The position numbers were made by a program, and so were the translations under genes. A stretch of DNA of 64,000 bases from Chenopodium formosanum. Its lineage: Eukaryota > Streptophyta > Magnoliopsida > Caryophyllales > Amaranthaceae. How positions within the stretch are numbered: the stretch's first letter is position 1; each line of letters starts with the position of its first letter. The stretch spans positions 49,228,303 to 49,292,302 of the forward strand of contig CM044856.1 in the NCBI GenBank assembly GCA_024500155.1, read 5' to 3'. A model generated the notes under the pieces. It was not told the origin of the DNA. It did not search any database and saw only the letters and a program-made list of their open reading frames with translations. Positions 36,755-48,250 of the stretch are shown here, piece by piece.

Positions 36755-38738
36755 TGTAGACACCTAATTGTATTACCCCAAATACCAAACCCGGTGATGA
36801 ATATCTTTCACGTCATTTGATTATCGAAAAAGGTGAAATGTGAGAAGTTTTGTTATGTGGTTGTTTTAATAAAAATACTTCTTTCTACTTTTAAAAATAT
36901 TTCTTTTCTTACTCTATTTATGGAAAACGTCTAGTCCAGTATATTTTAGTTCATGATAAGGGTCCAATAAGGGTGTACTTTGATGGGGCTTAAAAAAACT
37001 TTCCAACGATATATTATAAGCCAAATTCCGATGAATAATGAGGAAGTTATGGCTAAAATACTAAACTGGGCTTAAATAGGATTTTACCTACTGACTAATG
37101 ATCATGTGGAGGGTCGAAAGGTTTAATCTTATTCCTAAACTAATTAGCATTTATTAGAAGCTTCTATAAATTTGTAAAAAGATCGTAAATATCCATTTTT
37201 GAAATGATAAGATCAAAGAATCTGAAATTGAATAAAAACTTCTCATTTTAAGAGTCCTTATTCTGTTCAAATTGGAAGATGGTCAGATATTATTTTTGTA
37301 CTTTAAAATTTTTATCCAAATCTTATATGGTTGGATATATCTCGAAATTATCTTTTAAATGATATATTACAATATTAATTCCGAGCTATATTAAAAAGAT
37401 ATGATAGAAATACGAACCATATCTTTTTATCTACATAAGATTTTAATCTGATTCTAATTGGGTTGAAAAGTAGACTTTTAAATCTTTCCAATGACATATT
37501 ATATTCCTCATTTGGACTTTTGGATTAAAATTTATGATAAAAACAAAATTTTCAAAAACTACTGAGCGACGAGTTTTATTTCGATTCGAATTCAGATTCT
37601 TTTATATTCCTTTGACCCTCCTTTTTCATTATAAATAAAGGACATATCACCCCTTTTTCAATAATCTACACTCATCTAATTATATTCACTTCTCTCTTAA
37701 GCTAAAGCTTATTCCTTCTCCTTCTTTCTAAGCCTTTCCGTTTTACAAAATTCTGCATTCACAAGTTCTAGACACCTAGCCAAGTTCGAAGTGGCCCTCG
37801 CTTTAGATGTGAAAGGTTGATAATTTCTGAGGGTTTGTTCTCTAACGCATAATTCAATTATTTAAATTGATTGTTTGATTTCTTGAAGTTAATAACGGGT
37901 GTATTTTTTTATTAGAAAGAGATATGAGCCATTGAAGTATATAATTTAATTATTTACTTTATTTATTCTTTTGGTGTAGAAATCATGCTTATATTATTTT
38001 ATTAAATCCTAGAATCATATTAGGATGTCTTTATGATTCCTAGTATCATGTTTAAGGTAATAACTAAGATTTCTAATATCATTTATGTTCCTAGTATCAT
38101 GTTTAGGTTGCTTCTTACTCTTTCTTATGTCATGTTAGTATCATGTTAGGTTTAAAGCTTTGCTCTTTAATGCTTAGTGACATGGTAGGCTTTGTTATTA
38201 ATCTTGTTAGTATGATGCCTAGGATCTTGCTATTATTATGCTTTGAGATTATTATTTTGATGATGATGATTGTTAATATTATGTTGCTTTTTATATATTA
38301 TTATTGTTATTGCTTGATCACACCTTTCTTGCATGATTAAAGGGAATTTGTACTTGAAATCATGCTTTATAAGATTATTAATAATCTTGTTCAGGCTAAT
38401 ATGGTTATAATTAAAGTGATCGGCAATAATAGTTTTATTTCTGCATTAAAATTTAACCAACATACATTAAACAGGTTTAGGGTTAATATATTGATTGTAT
38501 GTTAGTTAGAAAGCGCACATTAATATGAGAAGAATAAAGTAAAGGCCTCTTTTTAGGGCATGTTCAATATATTTTAGGTTGGATTTTTACCTTCATCTCT
38601 GAATATATCTGTCATGGTTCCAGACCTTTATGGAGTTAGTAATCTCATGGATCATGAAGGGGTGTAACCTTCACCCTATTAACAGTTTACAAGTTCCTAA
38701 AACTTGTTGGCGACTCTTTTATACTAGCTTCCTTCCCA
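36755..38738 (+). mobile_element. Element B 3' LTR, truncated at its end
   Basis: Begins TGTAGACACC after the polypurine tract and follows the family LTR, with TATA (TTATAAATA) near 37640. It stops at about 38738 inside CTTCCTTCCC, where other copies go on for about 90 bp to CCCTACA. It pairs with 22701-24268. Confidence 0.8.
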
Positions 38739-39675
38739 AAAGTACTAAAGACGGTACCTTAGCATACTCTATCCTATTATCAACCAAAGATACTCTCAAA
38801 ACGTACACACCGATACCATTTAAGAAGAAAAATATTCAACAATACAAGTACAAACGTATTATGTCCAAATAAAAAAAAAAACAAAATACATTGCAAATTT
38901 GCCTTGATAGAAACAAAATCTTTTTAGAGTTTTGCAAGATAAAAGAACACGGAAACTCATATACACATGTGCATAACATATATGAATCAACATCCCACCA
39001 AACATGATAGAATACCCTCCCTCAAGCTTGAATGAGACAACATACTCAAACATAAATCAAAGAATCCATGGGAGAGGAAAGCAAGGAGATCAATCTAACA
39101 ATACCAACACATGTCCAACAAGGCATCAATAATTCGAGAGAGAGAGAGCAAGGAAGGATATTACCGGATGTTAGGTGAGTGTAAATACCCGCAAATGACC
39201 CAATTAAGCCTTCCAAATCTAATTTCCTCAAAAATTGAAACTTTTTTTCCATGCTCTAGCAGTTGTGGTGCCAATCTTCCTTCATTCTTAATTCAAACCA
39301 ATACACCAAAGCATATCAAGTCATGTACCTAGCAAAAGGCACACAAACATTTCCATGAGAGAAAATCTATTCTAAAAAGAAAAGAAAAGAAAATAAAAGC
39401 AACAAAACACGGGTTACTTCCCGAGATAGGCTTGCTTAAGGTCCAAGCTTGACCGCTCTAGTAAAATAGTAATGCAACGAACGCAAGAGCTTGTCAAATG
39501 CACTACTACATATTTTATAAGAAAGTAAATATGCACATGACAAAATGAAGGCATGTAAAAAGCATAATACACACCTATTGGGTTGAGAAGAGGTATGCTA
39601 AGAAGAAGGAGAGAAGGGAAAAACAAGAATGTAAAAAAATGTAAGAGAAATAAAAGAAAAAGAAGAAGGCATACA
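38739..39675 (-). mobile_element. Probable Athila-type 3' scrap
   Basis: No intact gene. At about 39405-39470 the plus strand reads GGGTTACTTCCCGAG and then GCTTGCTTAAGG. The complement resembles the short coding end of Athila-type pol (a GREV/GRQP-like end followed by a long 3' region). The rest is AT- and A-rich non-coding sequence with a short GAGAGA run near 39135. Identification is weak. Confidence 0.3.
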
Positions 39676-41058
39676 GTAGGGAATATTTCAAGCATTACCC
39701 CTAGCTTGAACCCCACTGTGATCATACACTAAAGCATGGTGGCGTCCAAAGGGAAAGAAGATAGAGAAAAAGAGTCGCCAACAAGTTTTAGGAACTTATA
39801 AACCGTTCATGAGGTGAAGGTTACACCCCTTAACGATCTAGGAGATCATTACCTCCAATAGGTCTGGAACCATGACTGGTAGTTATGGTATGAAGGTACA
39901 AATCCAACCTAAAAGAGATTGAACCTGCCCTAATAATAGGCCTCTACTTTATTCTAATCGTATTCATGTGCGCTCTCTAACTAACATGCAATCATTAGGA
40001 TTAACCCTTAACCTGTTTAATCTATGTTGGTTGAATATTAATGCACAAATAAACTATTATTGGCGATCACTTCAATTATAATCATATTAACCCTAAACAA
40101 GATTATCAATTATCTTATTAAGCGTGGTTACAAGTACAAATTCCTTTTAAGCATGCATAAAATGTGTGATCAAGCAATAATAGTAAATATATATCAAGCA
40201 ACATAAATAATAATCATAATAATTATAGCAATAATTATAATAACAATAATAATCATAAAAATAAATATGTTCATGTCAAAACATAATAATAGCAAGACCC
40301 TAGGCATGATACTAACAAGATTAATAAAAAACCCTAGCATGTAACTAAATATTAAAAATCAAAGCTTTAACCTTAACATGATACTAACATGAATATTAGG
40401 AAAGAAAATAGGATGCATACTTTTAATCATACTTGATATTAGGAATTACCCTAAACATGATACTAGGAAGATCAAAACACCATAACATGACACTAGGAAC
40501 CATAATAATAACCTAAACATGATTTCTATACCATAATATCAATAAAATCAATTAAAGCACTTACTTGGATGCCTCGTTCCTCTTTCTAATAACAAAATAC
40601 ACGCGTTAGTAACTTCAAGGAAAATAATAAAATTAAAATTAAATTAAATAATTGAAATAGAGATTAAAGACAAAACCCTCATAAATTAAAACCTTTCACG
40701 TCTAGGGCGAAGGCAACTTCGAATTTGGCTAGGTGTTTCTTGGTCTTGTGAATGCGGAATTTTGTATAGATAATTAGAGAGAAAAGAATTCTTAAAAACA
40801 AGAAAACTAGAGAATATATGAGAATTAGAGAGAATTGATGATAATTCGTTAAAATTGATGATTGTTGATGAGAAAAAAAAGAGGTTTTAGGAGGCTATTT
40901 ATAGAGAAAATCAGCCAAATGGATAGAAAAACAAATCAGAGTTTCGAGGAGGATAAAACAGATTAGCGCCAAACGTTGAACATTAGCGCTAGGCGCAAAG
41001 CATTAGCGCTAGGCGCTAATGTCTGTCATCAGGCGCTAATTATTATTTTCACTCGTTT
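39676..41058 (-). mobile_element. Truncated LTR of the gag-only family
   Basis: Minus-strand LTR whose biological end is at the left (CCCTACT-like). It matches A's LTRs through the leader-type motifs. TATA on the minus strand near 40898. GC-rich TAGCGCTAGGCGC array at 40965-41040. It ends abruptly near 41058, so the U3 outer end is missing. No internal region is attached. Confidence 0.75.
40965..41040 (-). repeat. AGCGCT/GGCGC array in LTR
   Basis: Repeated TTAGCGCTAGGCGC motifs just upstream of the TATA box on the minus strand. Same position as the arrays in A's LTRs but a different motif (AGCGCT instead of GGCGCC). Confidence 0.7.
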
Positions 41059-41595
41059 TCTTAATTGTGATACCACCATTTATTCAATTTTCGATTACCT
41101 ATCGCAATTTTTGTTTCATTCCTTAATTACCCCTTATACTTAATTAATGACCTTTGTTTTTTTTTTTCAATTCCTGTGAAAAACAACATAATAAAAAATT
41201 GAATGAGGGAAAATGGAAATCACTATGGGACAAAATGATCAATTTTCCGCACCCAATTACAAAACTAAACAATAAAAAAATCCCCTTCATTTGTTCTATT
41301 TTCCCTCTTATGGCGCATAAAATAACACTCCTAAATAACAAGTAGAAAGCTTAACACTGAGGCCAATTACTTTGTGGTATTCGTGGACTCTGCTCAAAAT
41401 GTTCCATTTACATGTACCAAATTTATTTAAAAGATTTCAAACAAGTGTGTGGTTTTCTTTTGATCTTATCCCCACCTACAATGGGAAAAGTACACCTATC
41501 CACCTCTAACCTTAACAATAAAAATAGAAATGCTTTTCAGTAAGTACATTTCTCTTGTTATCTTAGAAAAACATTTGGGGTTTAGAACCATAGTC
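41059..41595. other. Intergenic stretch, nothing recognised
   Basis: AT-rich sequence between a broken LTR and the methyltransferase-like pseudogene. It may be the former flank of that gene. No coding, repeat or RNA feature seen. Confidence 0.4.
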
Positions 41596-41976
41596 ATTGA
41601 AAATTATGGATATCCTAAAGCCTCGTCATTCTGGTCAGAGCTAAAGCTTTCGAGCTAGCTCTCCATCGATAGAGTTCAGAAACTTCATGTAGCCATTGAG
41701 AATGACTGGAATCCCCTACAATGTATAACATGTCAAACTGTAGCTGGAAGGGCCTTGTGGAAGCATGTGACAAATGCCATGCTAGCAGAATTACTTACAG
41801 GAGAGAGTCAGCTTACAAGATTTTATGAGAAGATACAGAAATACTTCCTCAACCAAGCCCGTGAAGTCTCTAGCGTGATCCTTGCAGTTTAAACCCTCTA
41901 ATTTGATTCAAAACGTGAAGCTACGGTTAGTTTTTTCAACAATGATGTGTTGTAGGTTGTTCACCTTGGTGCAGGT
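41596..41976 (+). pseudogene. SAM-dependent methyltransferase-like fragment (host gene remnant)
   Basis: One frame of 127 codons with only four stops reads as a real protein. Pieces: KLHVAIENDWNPLQCITCQT, GRALWKHVTNAMLAELLTGE, RFYEKIQKYFLNQAREVSSV, then ILAV-stop-TL-stop-FDSK, ending VVHLGAG. The ALWKH...NAREVSGVILAVRTLWFD pattern and the closing GxG motif resemble plant leucine-carboxyl-methyltransferase-like SAM methyltransferases, where VVxLGAG binds SAM. This family match is from memory. The similarity fades after 41976. No retroelement frame fits it. It may be a transduplicated or eroded host exon. Confidence 0.5.
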
Positions 41977-42701
41977 TGGTCACTTCTATGCTTTATTCAC
42001 ATTTGTGCAAACTTTATGCATGGAAATATTCATCGTAGATAAAAAAATTCCAAAAACAATTTGCTATCATGTCCTGTAGTTACTTGCAATAAAGCTATTT
42101 TGCATTAAATAATGATATATGACACATTTGATAACTCTATTAGGAAGAAAATGTAATCCAATTAATGGATCACCAAGTTAAATATAAGCAGGCTTAATAG
42201 TAGTAAAATTCAAAAAGATTATGGACAATAAAATTTTAAAACTATATTTTGGCCTAGGATTACATACATTAATTCCACCATTTTAATGGAAAAATGTGAT
42301 GCATGCTCTAAAATCCATATATTTCTGTTGCTTTCAAGCTTCCCTTTTCTTAAAAGGGGGACCGAGGGAGGGGTGGTAGGTGAAAGAGGGGAATATGAGC
42401 ACAGGCGCATTCCAAAGATGGTCCTACTCAAAAGATCTAAGCCATAGCTACCACTTACCTATATTCGTTAGATCATGTAAAATGGTAGATCATACAAATG
42501 TAACAGTCACTCCATTGACAATCAAATTATCTAAAAAATCATATAAATTTATTCACAAAATCAATAAAAGACAAAGACATAAAGACCCAATGATAAGGAT
42601 ATTACATGCCAAATGATGGCATTTTATAACAACTTAACCCTCTTTGAACCAAATGAGCATTATTTGACGAGTCAGATAATTAATATATCCTCCAGTAATA
42701 T
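41977..42701. other. Intergenic stretch, nothing recognised
   Basis: AT-rich, no supported frame. The first ~60 bp may be decayed continuation of the methyltransferase fragment. Ends at the LTR boundary TGTAGGG at 42702. Confidence 0.4.
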
Positions 42702-44135
42702 TGTAGGGAATATTTCAAGCATCCCACATTGGAGCCACACTATGATCATACACTTAAGCATGGTGGAGTTTAAAGGGAAAGAAGCTAGAGTAAAAGAGTC
42801 GCCAACAAGTTGTAGGAACTTGTAAACCGTTCACAAGGTGATGGTTCTACCACTTAACGATCCATAAGATCGTTGACTCCAATAGGTTTAGAACCATGAC
42901 TAGATGTTCGGGTATGAAGGTACAAATCCAACCTAAATGAGATTTGAATTGCATAAGCCTATACTTTTTTTTTTCTTGTATTCATGTGCGCTTTTTGACT
43001 AACATGCAATCATTATGTTAACCCTAAACCTGTTTAATCTATGTTGGTTGAATATTAATGCACAAACAAATCTATTATTGGCGATAACTTGAATTATAAT
43101 CATATAAGCCTAAACAAGATTATTAATTGTCTTATTAAGCATGATTACAAGTAAAAATTCCCTTTAAACATCCATAAAAGGTGTGATAAAACAATAACAA
43201 TAATTTATAACAAGCAACATGATAAATCATTATCATAATAATAATATCCTCAATAAAGCAAAATAATATTAGCAAGATCCTAGGCTTGATACTAACAAGA
43301 TTAATAACAAACCCTAGCATGTCACTAAACATTAAAGATTAAATCTTTAATCCTAACATGATACTAACTTGATAGAAGGAAAGAATAGGAAGCATCATAG
43401 AAACATACATGATATTAGAAATTTTAGTTATCACCCTAAACATGATACTTGGAATTATAAAGACATCCTACATGGTACTTGGAATCAAAATAATCAAAGC
43501 ATGATTACTATATCAAAATAATAACAATTAAATTACTTATTTTGATGCCTCGTATCTCTTTCTAATAACAAAATACACATGTTAGTAACTTCAAGGAAAA
43601 TAATAAATCAAACAATTAAATTAAATAATTGAAATAGGGATTTGGGACAAAACCCTCATAAATTATCAACCTTTCACGTCTAGGGCGAAGACAACTTTGA
43701 ACTTGGCTAGGTGTGTCTAGAACTAATGAATGAGGTATTTTGTGAGAGAGAAGGTTTAGAAAAAATAATAGAGAGATATAAAGATTCTAGCTTTTTAGAG
43801 AGAGAATAGAGAGAGATGATGGTTGTGAATGAATAAAAATGGGAAGATACAATACCTGTTTATAGAAAAAAAAATAGCTCGGAATCAAATCAAGTCATAT
43901 TCAGAATAAAATACCTCCTGTCGCCAATGATATGAGTTAGCGCCAGACAACAGGAGCAGCGCCAGGCGATAGCTGTTAGTGCCAGGCGACAGCCTTATCG
44001 TCTCGCGCTAAGTTATAATTCAAACGCGCTTTGTACGCGGAATCATCTTCTCAATACGATTAAGTAGCTAATTCCGCGTTAAGTAAATTAAAATCATATT
44101 TGTGACAAATCACATATTTTATTCAAAATAAAACT
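42702..44135 (-). mobile_element. Truncated LTR of the gag-only family
   Basis: Minus-strand LTR with intact biological end (CCCTACA, rc of 42702). It follows the family through the TATA region near 43860 and a GC-rich array (43915-44015), then stops at the Tat-type LTR boundary at 44136. The outer U3 part is missing. Confidence 0.75.
43915..44015 (-). repeat. GCGCCAGGCGA array in LTR
   Basis: TCGCC, AGCGCCAG and GCCAGGCGACAG motifs just upstream of the TATA box. Same position as in sibling LTRs, with an intermediate motif composition. Confidence 0.65.
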
Positions 44136-44642
44136 TGTTTCGGGGTTTTTTGTGTCCCTTGGGAGAGTTACAGCTCAAGACTTGATTTAAAAAAGACGCC
44201 TGACCTGCAAAATAAACGGAGCTCCGACTGGTCAGAGGTCCGCCTCCAAAGATTAAGTTAGTACAGAATCGGAGTAAAACGTGCGGAAAGTAGGTTATCT
44301 GCTCGGATTCCAAGCTAAGGTGTTCTTTGTTTTGTAGAGCAATAAATGCCTAAATGATTAAGACGTAAAGTTCGAGGTGTTAAAAGACTGTCCCAATAAT
44401 TGGGGGAATCTCCCTATTTATAGGGTCCTAGGAAAACGTGCCTTACCCTAGGGATTAGGGCAGCGCCGTTTTGCGGAGCCCTTGGAATTCGGGTCTTGAA
44501 GGCCTCCATTTCAAGGGGGCGTATCTGAGTGACACGTTTATCGCATCTAGAGTCCATTTGGACTCCTCCTAGAGGGACACGTGTCGCTCTCTCATTGGTC
44601 CACTTGGGGGTATTAAATACCCCAAATCATTTGCCCCTCACA
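44136..44642 (-). mobile_element. Tat-type LTR, minus strand
   Basis: About 507 bp, on the minus strand from TGTGAGGGGCAAATG to CCCCGAAACA. TATA (CTATAAATAGGGAG) near 44390. It resembles the plus-strand LTR at 53268-53771 around the TATA box, the GGGAGATT(T/C)CCCCC segment and the GTAACTCTCCC end. Flanks AAACT and AGAGT do not match, so it is not a clean solo insertion. It could be the 3' LTR of the element with the integrase at 52050-53240. Confidence 0.6.
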
Positions 44643-45127
44643 AGAGTCATGTGACATGCCACGTGGCACGTGTGACAGGTGTTGGCCTTTGATTGGCCGA
44701 AAAGTTACTTCATTGTTCACCTGAATATAAGGTTTTTATCCTTGACAAGTTACCCCCTTTATAAATAGAAGGGTTGACTTTCTTGGATTCACTCTTGTGT
44801 AAATCTTTGGGAGAATCTTGAATTTCTGACTTTCAAAGACTTTGAATTCTTCAGCATCCGATACTCTGCCAACTCGTTTGCCTGATCTAGCAGACGTTGC
44901 AGACTAAACGCCTCTAGTACCTTCTTCTAAGGTAACCACCTGATCTTTTCTTTACTTATTGCTTTGCATTTTTCTTTTTCAAAAACGGTTTCCTAAACGC
45001 ACCCGGCACAGCCTAGATTAACGATCATACGGCCACCGGAAACGGCTAAATCTAGAATTAGGAGTGCCGAATGCTCGTTCGAGAACTACCCTTTGAGTGC
45101 ATCTCCAAATTCGAAAGTGTCTGTGCC
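44643..45127 (+). promoter_or_regulatory. Plus-strand promoter-like region next to Tat LTR
   Basis: Contains two overlapping G-boxes (CCACGTGGCACGTGTG, near 44660), a reversed CCAAT (GATTGGCC, 44692) and a TATA box TTATAAATAGAAGG at about 44759. An AT-rich leader of about 370 bp follows. It points toward the plus-strand gene remnant at 48251-50664, from which element G now separates it. A real start site is not proven. Confidence 0.4.
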
Positions 45128-46077
45128 TGTAGACACCTAAAAATGTCTCCCCAAAACCAAACCCGATGATGAACAACCTTTAAATCTTGCACCCTGCCTT
45201 AGTATCACATTCACACACATCACTCACACATCCATATCCATAACATCCTTCCTTTAAGAAACCTTTTTTCATGATATCTTGTTTCACCACTGTGCATGTT
45301 TCACCATCTTTCAAGATAACATTCATTAAATGACAACATTACATACTTTCTTAGCTTCATGACCTCAGCAATATTCATTATTTCATGCATCGCATAATGT
45401 GGTGAGCAGCATTTATATATCATGATTTGTAATCATACAAAGCATATCATCTTGATTTGTAATCATAAAAGCATATCGTGCCTAGCTCCTTGACCTAAGC
45501 AACATTCATTATGCAATAATCACTTCATCTATATACGTGCTTAGCTTCCAGACCTAAGTGACGTTCAAGATCGTTTCATTATACCATATATGATGCTTAG
45601 CTCCATGACTTAAATATATTCATCTATCATGTCACATGATGTAATTGTCCTTAGCCTCTTGGCCTAAGGACATGCATCATGCATACATTACTTTTAAGAT
45701 AAGCAATTTAATCCATGCGATTCATCTTGTCTTCCTCAACGAGGAAGTTCAAATCAAAACTTCTTTCCTTTTCTTTTGGAGAAGTTCTAAAACTTTTTCA
45801 AAATTTTCTCATCGAGGGAAGTTCGAAAATAATAGTTCAGTTTTCACGTTTTTCATTTTCGGGAGAAAGTTAGTACCCTCCACTCATCTCATTACAAAAA
45901 TGACAGAAAATTTTGCTTTTGCATTTTCGGTTGCTTGTGTCTGCACACACACACACCATATACACACACACAACCACAAGTTATATACATGTCATGTCGT
46001 GTCAAGTTAGTTTGTTAAGTCAATCATAGTCTATACGAGTCCCTTGGAAAATTTTATTTTGCAGGTTTCAATTACAT

Positions 46078-46430
46078 CCCACGTCCAGGGACAAGTGGAC
46101 CATCTACAACCCACGTTCGGGGACAAGCAAACCAATTAAATTCCACGTTTGCGGACAAGTGAACCTTTTATAGCTCAATTTTGGAGACAAGTGAACCAAC
46201 TACAGCCTAGGTCCGGGGACAAGCATACCATCTACAGCCCACATTCGGGGACAAGCGAACTAATTATAGCCCACGTTCGGGGATAAGAGAACCATTTACA
46301 ACCTACATTCGGGGATAAGCATACCATCTATAGCCCACGTTCAAGGACAAGCGGACCATCTACAACCCACGTTCGGGGACAAGAAAACCATTTATAGCCC
46401 ACGTTCGGGGACAATTGAACCACCATCATT
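46078..46430 (+). repeat. 32-bp tandem repeat, 11 units
   Basis: Core CCACGTTCGGGGACAAGC. Anchor positions 46081, 46113, 46145, 46177, 46209, 46241, 46273, 46305, 46337, 46369 and 46401 give an exact period of 32. It lies in the same zone of the element where A and B carry the ~70-bp repeat. Not a CRISPR array: there are no unique spacers. Confidence 0.92.
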
Positions 46431-46485
46431 TCATGGCACAAGGTTTACGATTCACAGAGACTTGCAATCTTATTAGACAAGTTTT

Positions 46486-46870
46486 TCCTCAAGCATGGAA
46501 AATTGTCGGTCGTTGTCATCTCTCAAGGCGAAGAAGTCAGCGATTACATCATATGTCGACTTTCCTCAAGCATGGAAAGTATCTTAACCGGTGGGTTATT
46601 CAAGCATATAAAACTGCCAAAATCATCTATCGACTTTCCTCAAGCATGAAAAGTATTATTCGGTTGATTTCTTCAAGCATAGAAAACCACCAAATTCATA
46701 TATCGACTTTCCTCAAGCATGGAAAGTATTATCCGGTAAATTTCATCACGCTTAGAAAGCTACCAAACTCATTAGTTGACTTTCCTCGGGCATGGAAAGT
46801 ATCTCAACAAAACATCATCCGGTGGATTCCTTCAAGACTAGAAAGTTACCAAACTCATTTGTCACCGATA
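46486..46870 (+). repeat. ~74-bp tandem repeat
   Basis: Units begin GACTTTCCTCAAGCATGG-like at 46558, 46632, 46705 and 46778 (period 73-74), with an inner half-repeat TTCAAGCATAGAAA. It lies directly after the 32-bp array. No sequence match to the ~70-bp unit of A and B was noticed. Confidence 0.85.
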
Positions 46871-47029
46871 TACTGGTGTTAGATAAGCATTCTATCCCTT
46901 TATTCTTTTATCTGCAGGTATCGGCGAATACAGAGGGATTTAGGATCGCAGAACGTCTTAAATTATTCTCCGTCCCTATCGACTACTTTGACTATCGTAT
47001 TTGAAACTGACGTCTCTACAAACTCAGTC

Positions 47030-47040
47030 AAAGTGGGGGC
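47030..47040 (+). other. Polypurine tract, element G
   Basis: AAAGTGGGGGC, four bases before the 3' LTR start at 47044. Confidence 0.6.
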
Positions 47041-47043
47041 TTT

Positions 47044-48250
47044 TATAGATACCTTAAATGTCTCCCCAAAACCAAACCCGATGATGAACAACCATTCACC
47101 GCAGTTATTGGTCGGGTTGAGTGTTTAATCTTTGAGTGCTTAAATCCATATTTCTATTTCTTAAACAACCCGATTCCTAGCCCAATTCCCCAAACCATAA
47201 CTTATTTTCCTCTTTTCATGCCTTTAAACCCAAAATAATTCATTTCATGTCCTTTAAAATCATTCATTTCATGTCATTTTTATAAAAATGTTTAGTCCAG
47301 TTTATTTTGGTCCATAATATGGGCCTAATAATTTAATAGTTGGATGGGGCTTGCAATTACCTTTCCAACGATATATTATAAGCCCAAATCCGAGTTATAA
47401 CGAATAAGTTAATTATGACCAAAATATTAAATTAGCCCAAACAGAACCTAAGCCCACCTTACCTACGACCCAATGATCTTGTGAAGGGTCCAAAACCTTT
47501 AATCTCATTCCTAAACCAATTAAGATTAATTTTAAGCTTCTATAAGTTACTAAAAGATATTAATTAATTTTTTTGAAAAGATAACATTAAAGATTTTGAA
47601 ATTGAATAAAACTTTTCTTTTTAAAAGTCCTATTTCTATTCGAATTGAAAGATGTTCAAAGATAGACAGATATTATTTTTATGCCTCATATTTTTAATCC
47701 AAATATTATATGGTTGGATATCCCTTAAAATTATGTTTCCAATGAAATATTATAATATCAATTTCAAGTTATAACGGAAAAGATATGAATAAAATATCAA
47801 TCTCTATCCATTACTGACACCATCTCACTATTTCGACCATACCTTTTATTCTAAAAAAATATTTTAATCTGATTCTAATTGGGTTATAAAGTAGTCTTCA
47901 TGATCTTTTCAACTATACCTTATTTATATTATTCCGATTTCTGAATCAAAATATATGATAAAAATAAAAATCGCAAAAACTGCAGTCTATCCAGTTTTAT
48001 TCTGATTTAATTCGGATCTTATCTTGTTTTTTCGACCCTTCTTTTTTCTCTATAAATAGAGGTCAAATTACCCCTTTTTCTATCATCAACAAGCTTGATC
48101 ATCAAATAATTCTCTTCTCCCTCTTTAGCATAAAAACTAGCCTCCTCATTCTTTCACTACTCCTTCCTTTAAGCACTCCAAGGAGTCCATAAAATACCCC
48201 AAGTTTTATTCTTAAACCAAGGCGTGAAAGGTATAATTGACTGAGGGTTT
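47044..48250 (+). mobile_element. Element G 3' LTR, truncated
   Basis: Starts TATAGATACC (degenerate TGTAGACACC). TATA (CTATAAATAGA) near 48050. No GC-rich array precedes it, unlike A's LTRs. Ends at about 48250 inside the region that in other copies reads GAGGGTTTGGTCCC. Confidence 0.75.

Larger units (their letters stand above)
45128..48250 (+). mobile_element. Element G: deleted copy of the gag-only family
   Basis: The first ~55 bp of a 5' LTR (TGTAGACACC..., 45128-45183) joins directly to the 3' part of the internal region (like B from about 34690). Tandem repeats, a polypurine tract and a truncated 3' LTR (47044-48250) follow. Most of the 5' LTR, the primer site and gag are deleted. The 3' LTR breaks off within GAGGGTTTGA, where coding sequence of another element starts. 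Confidence 0.7.

Noticed and set aside
39414..39725. 103-aa hydrophobic minus-strand ORF
   Set aside because: It crosses from the Athila-like scrap into a family LTR, so it cannot be one gene.
44136..44642. Clean solo Tat LTR
   Set aside because: Flanks AAACT and AGAGT are not a 5-bp duplication and the interrupted LTR does not resume on the right, so a simple solo insertion is not supported.
46078..46430. CRISPR-like array (32-bp units x11)
   Set aside because: Units follow each other without unique spacers, lie inside a plant LTR element and have no cas genes nearby. It is a simple tandem repeat.
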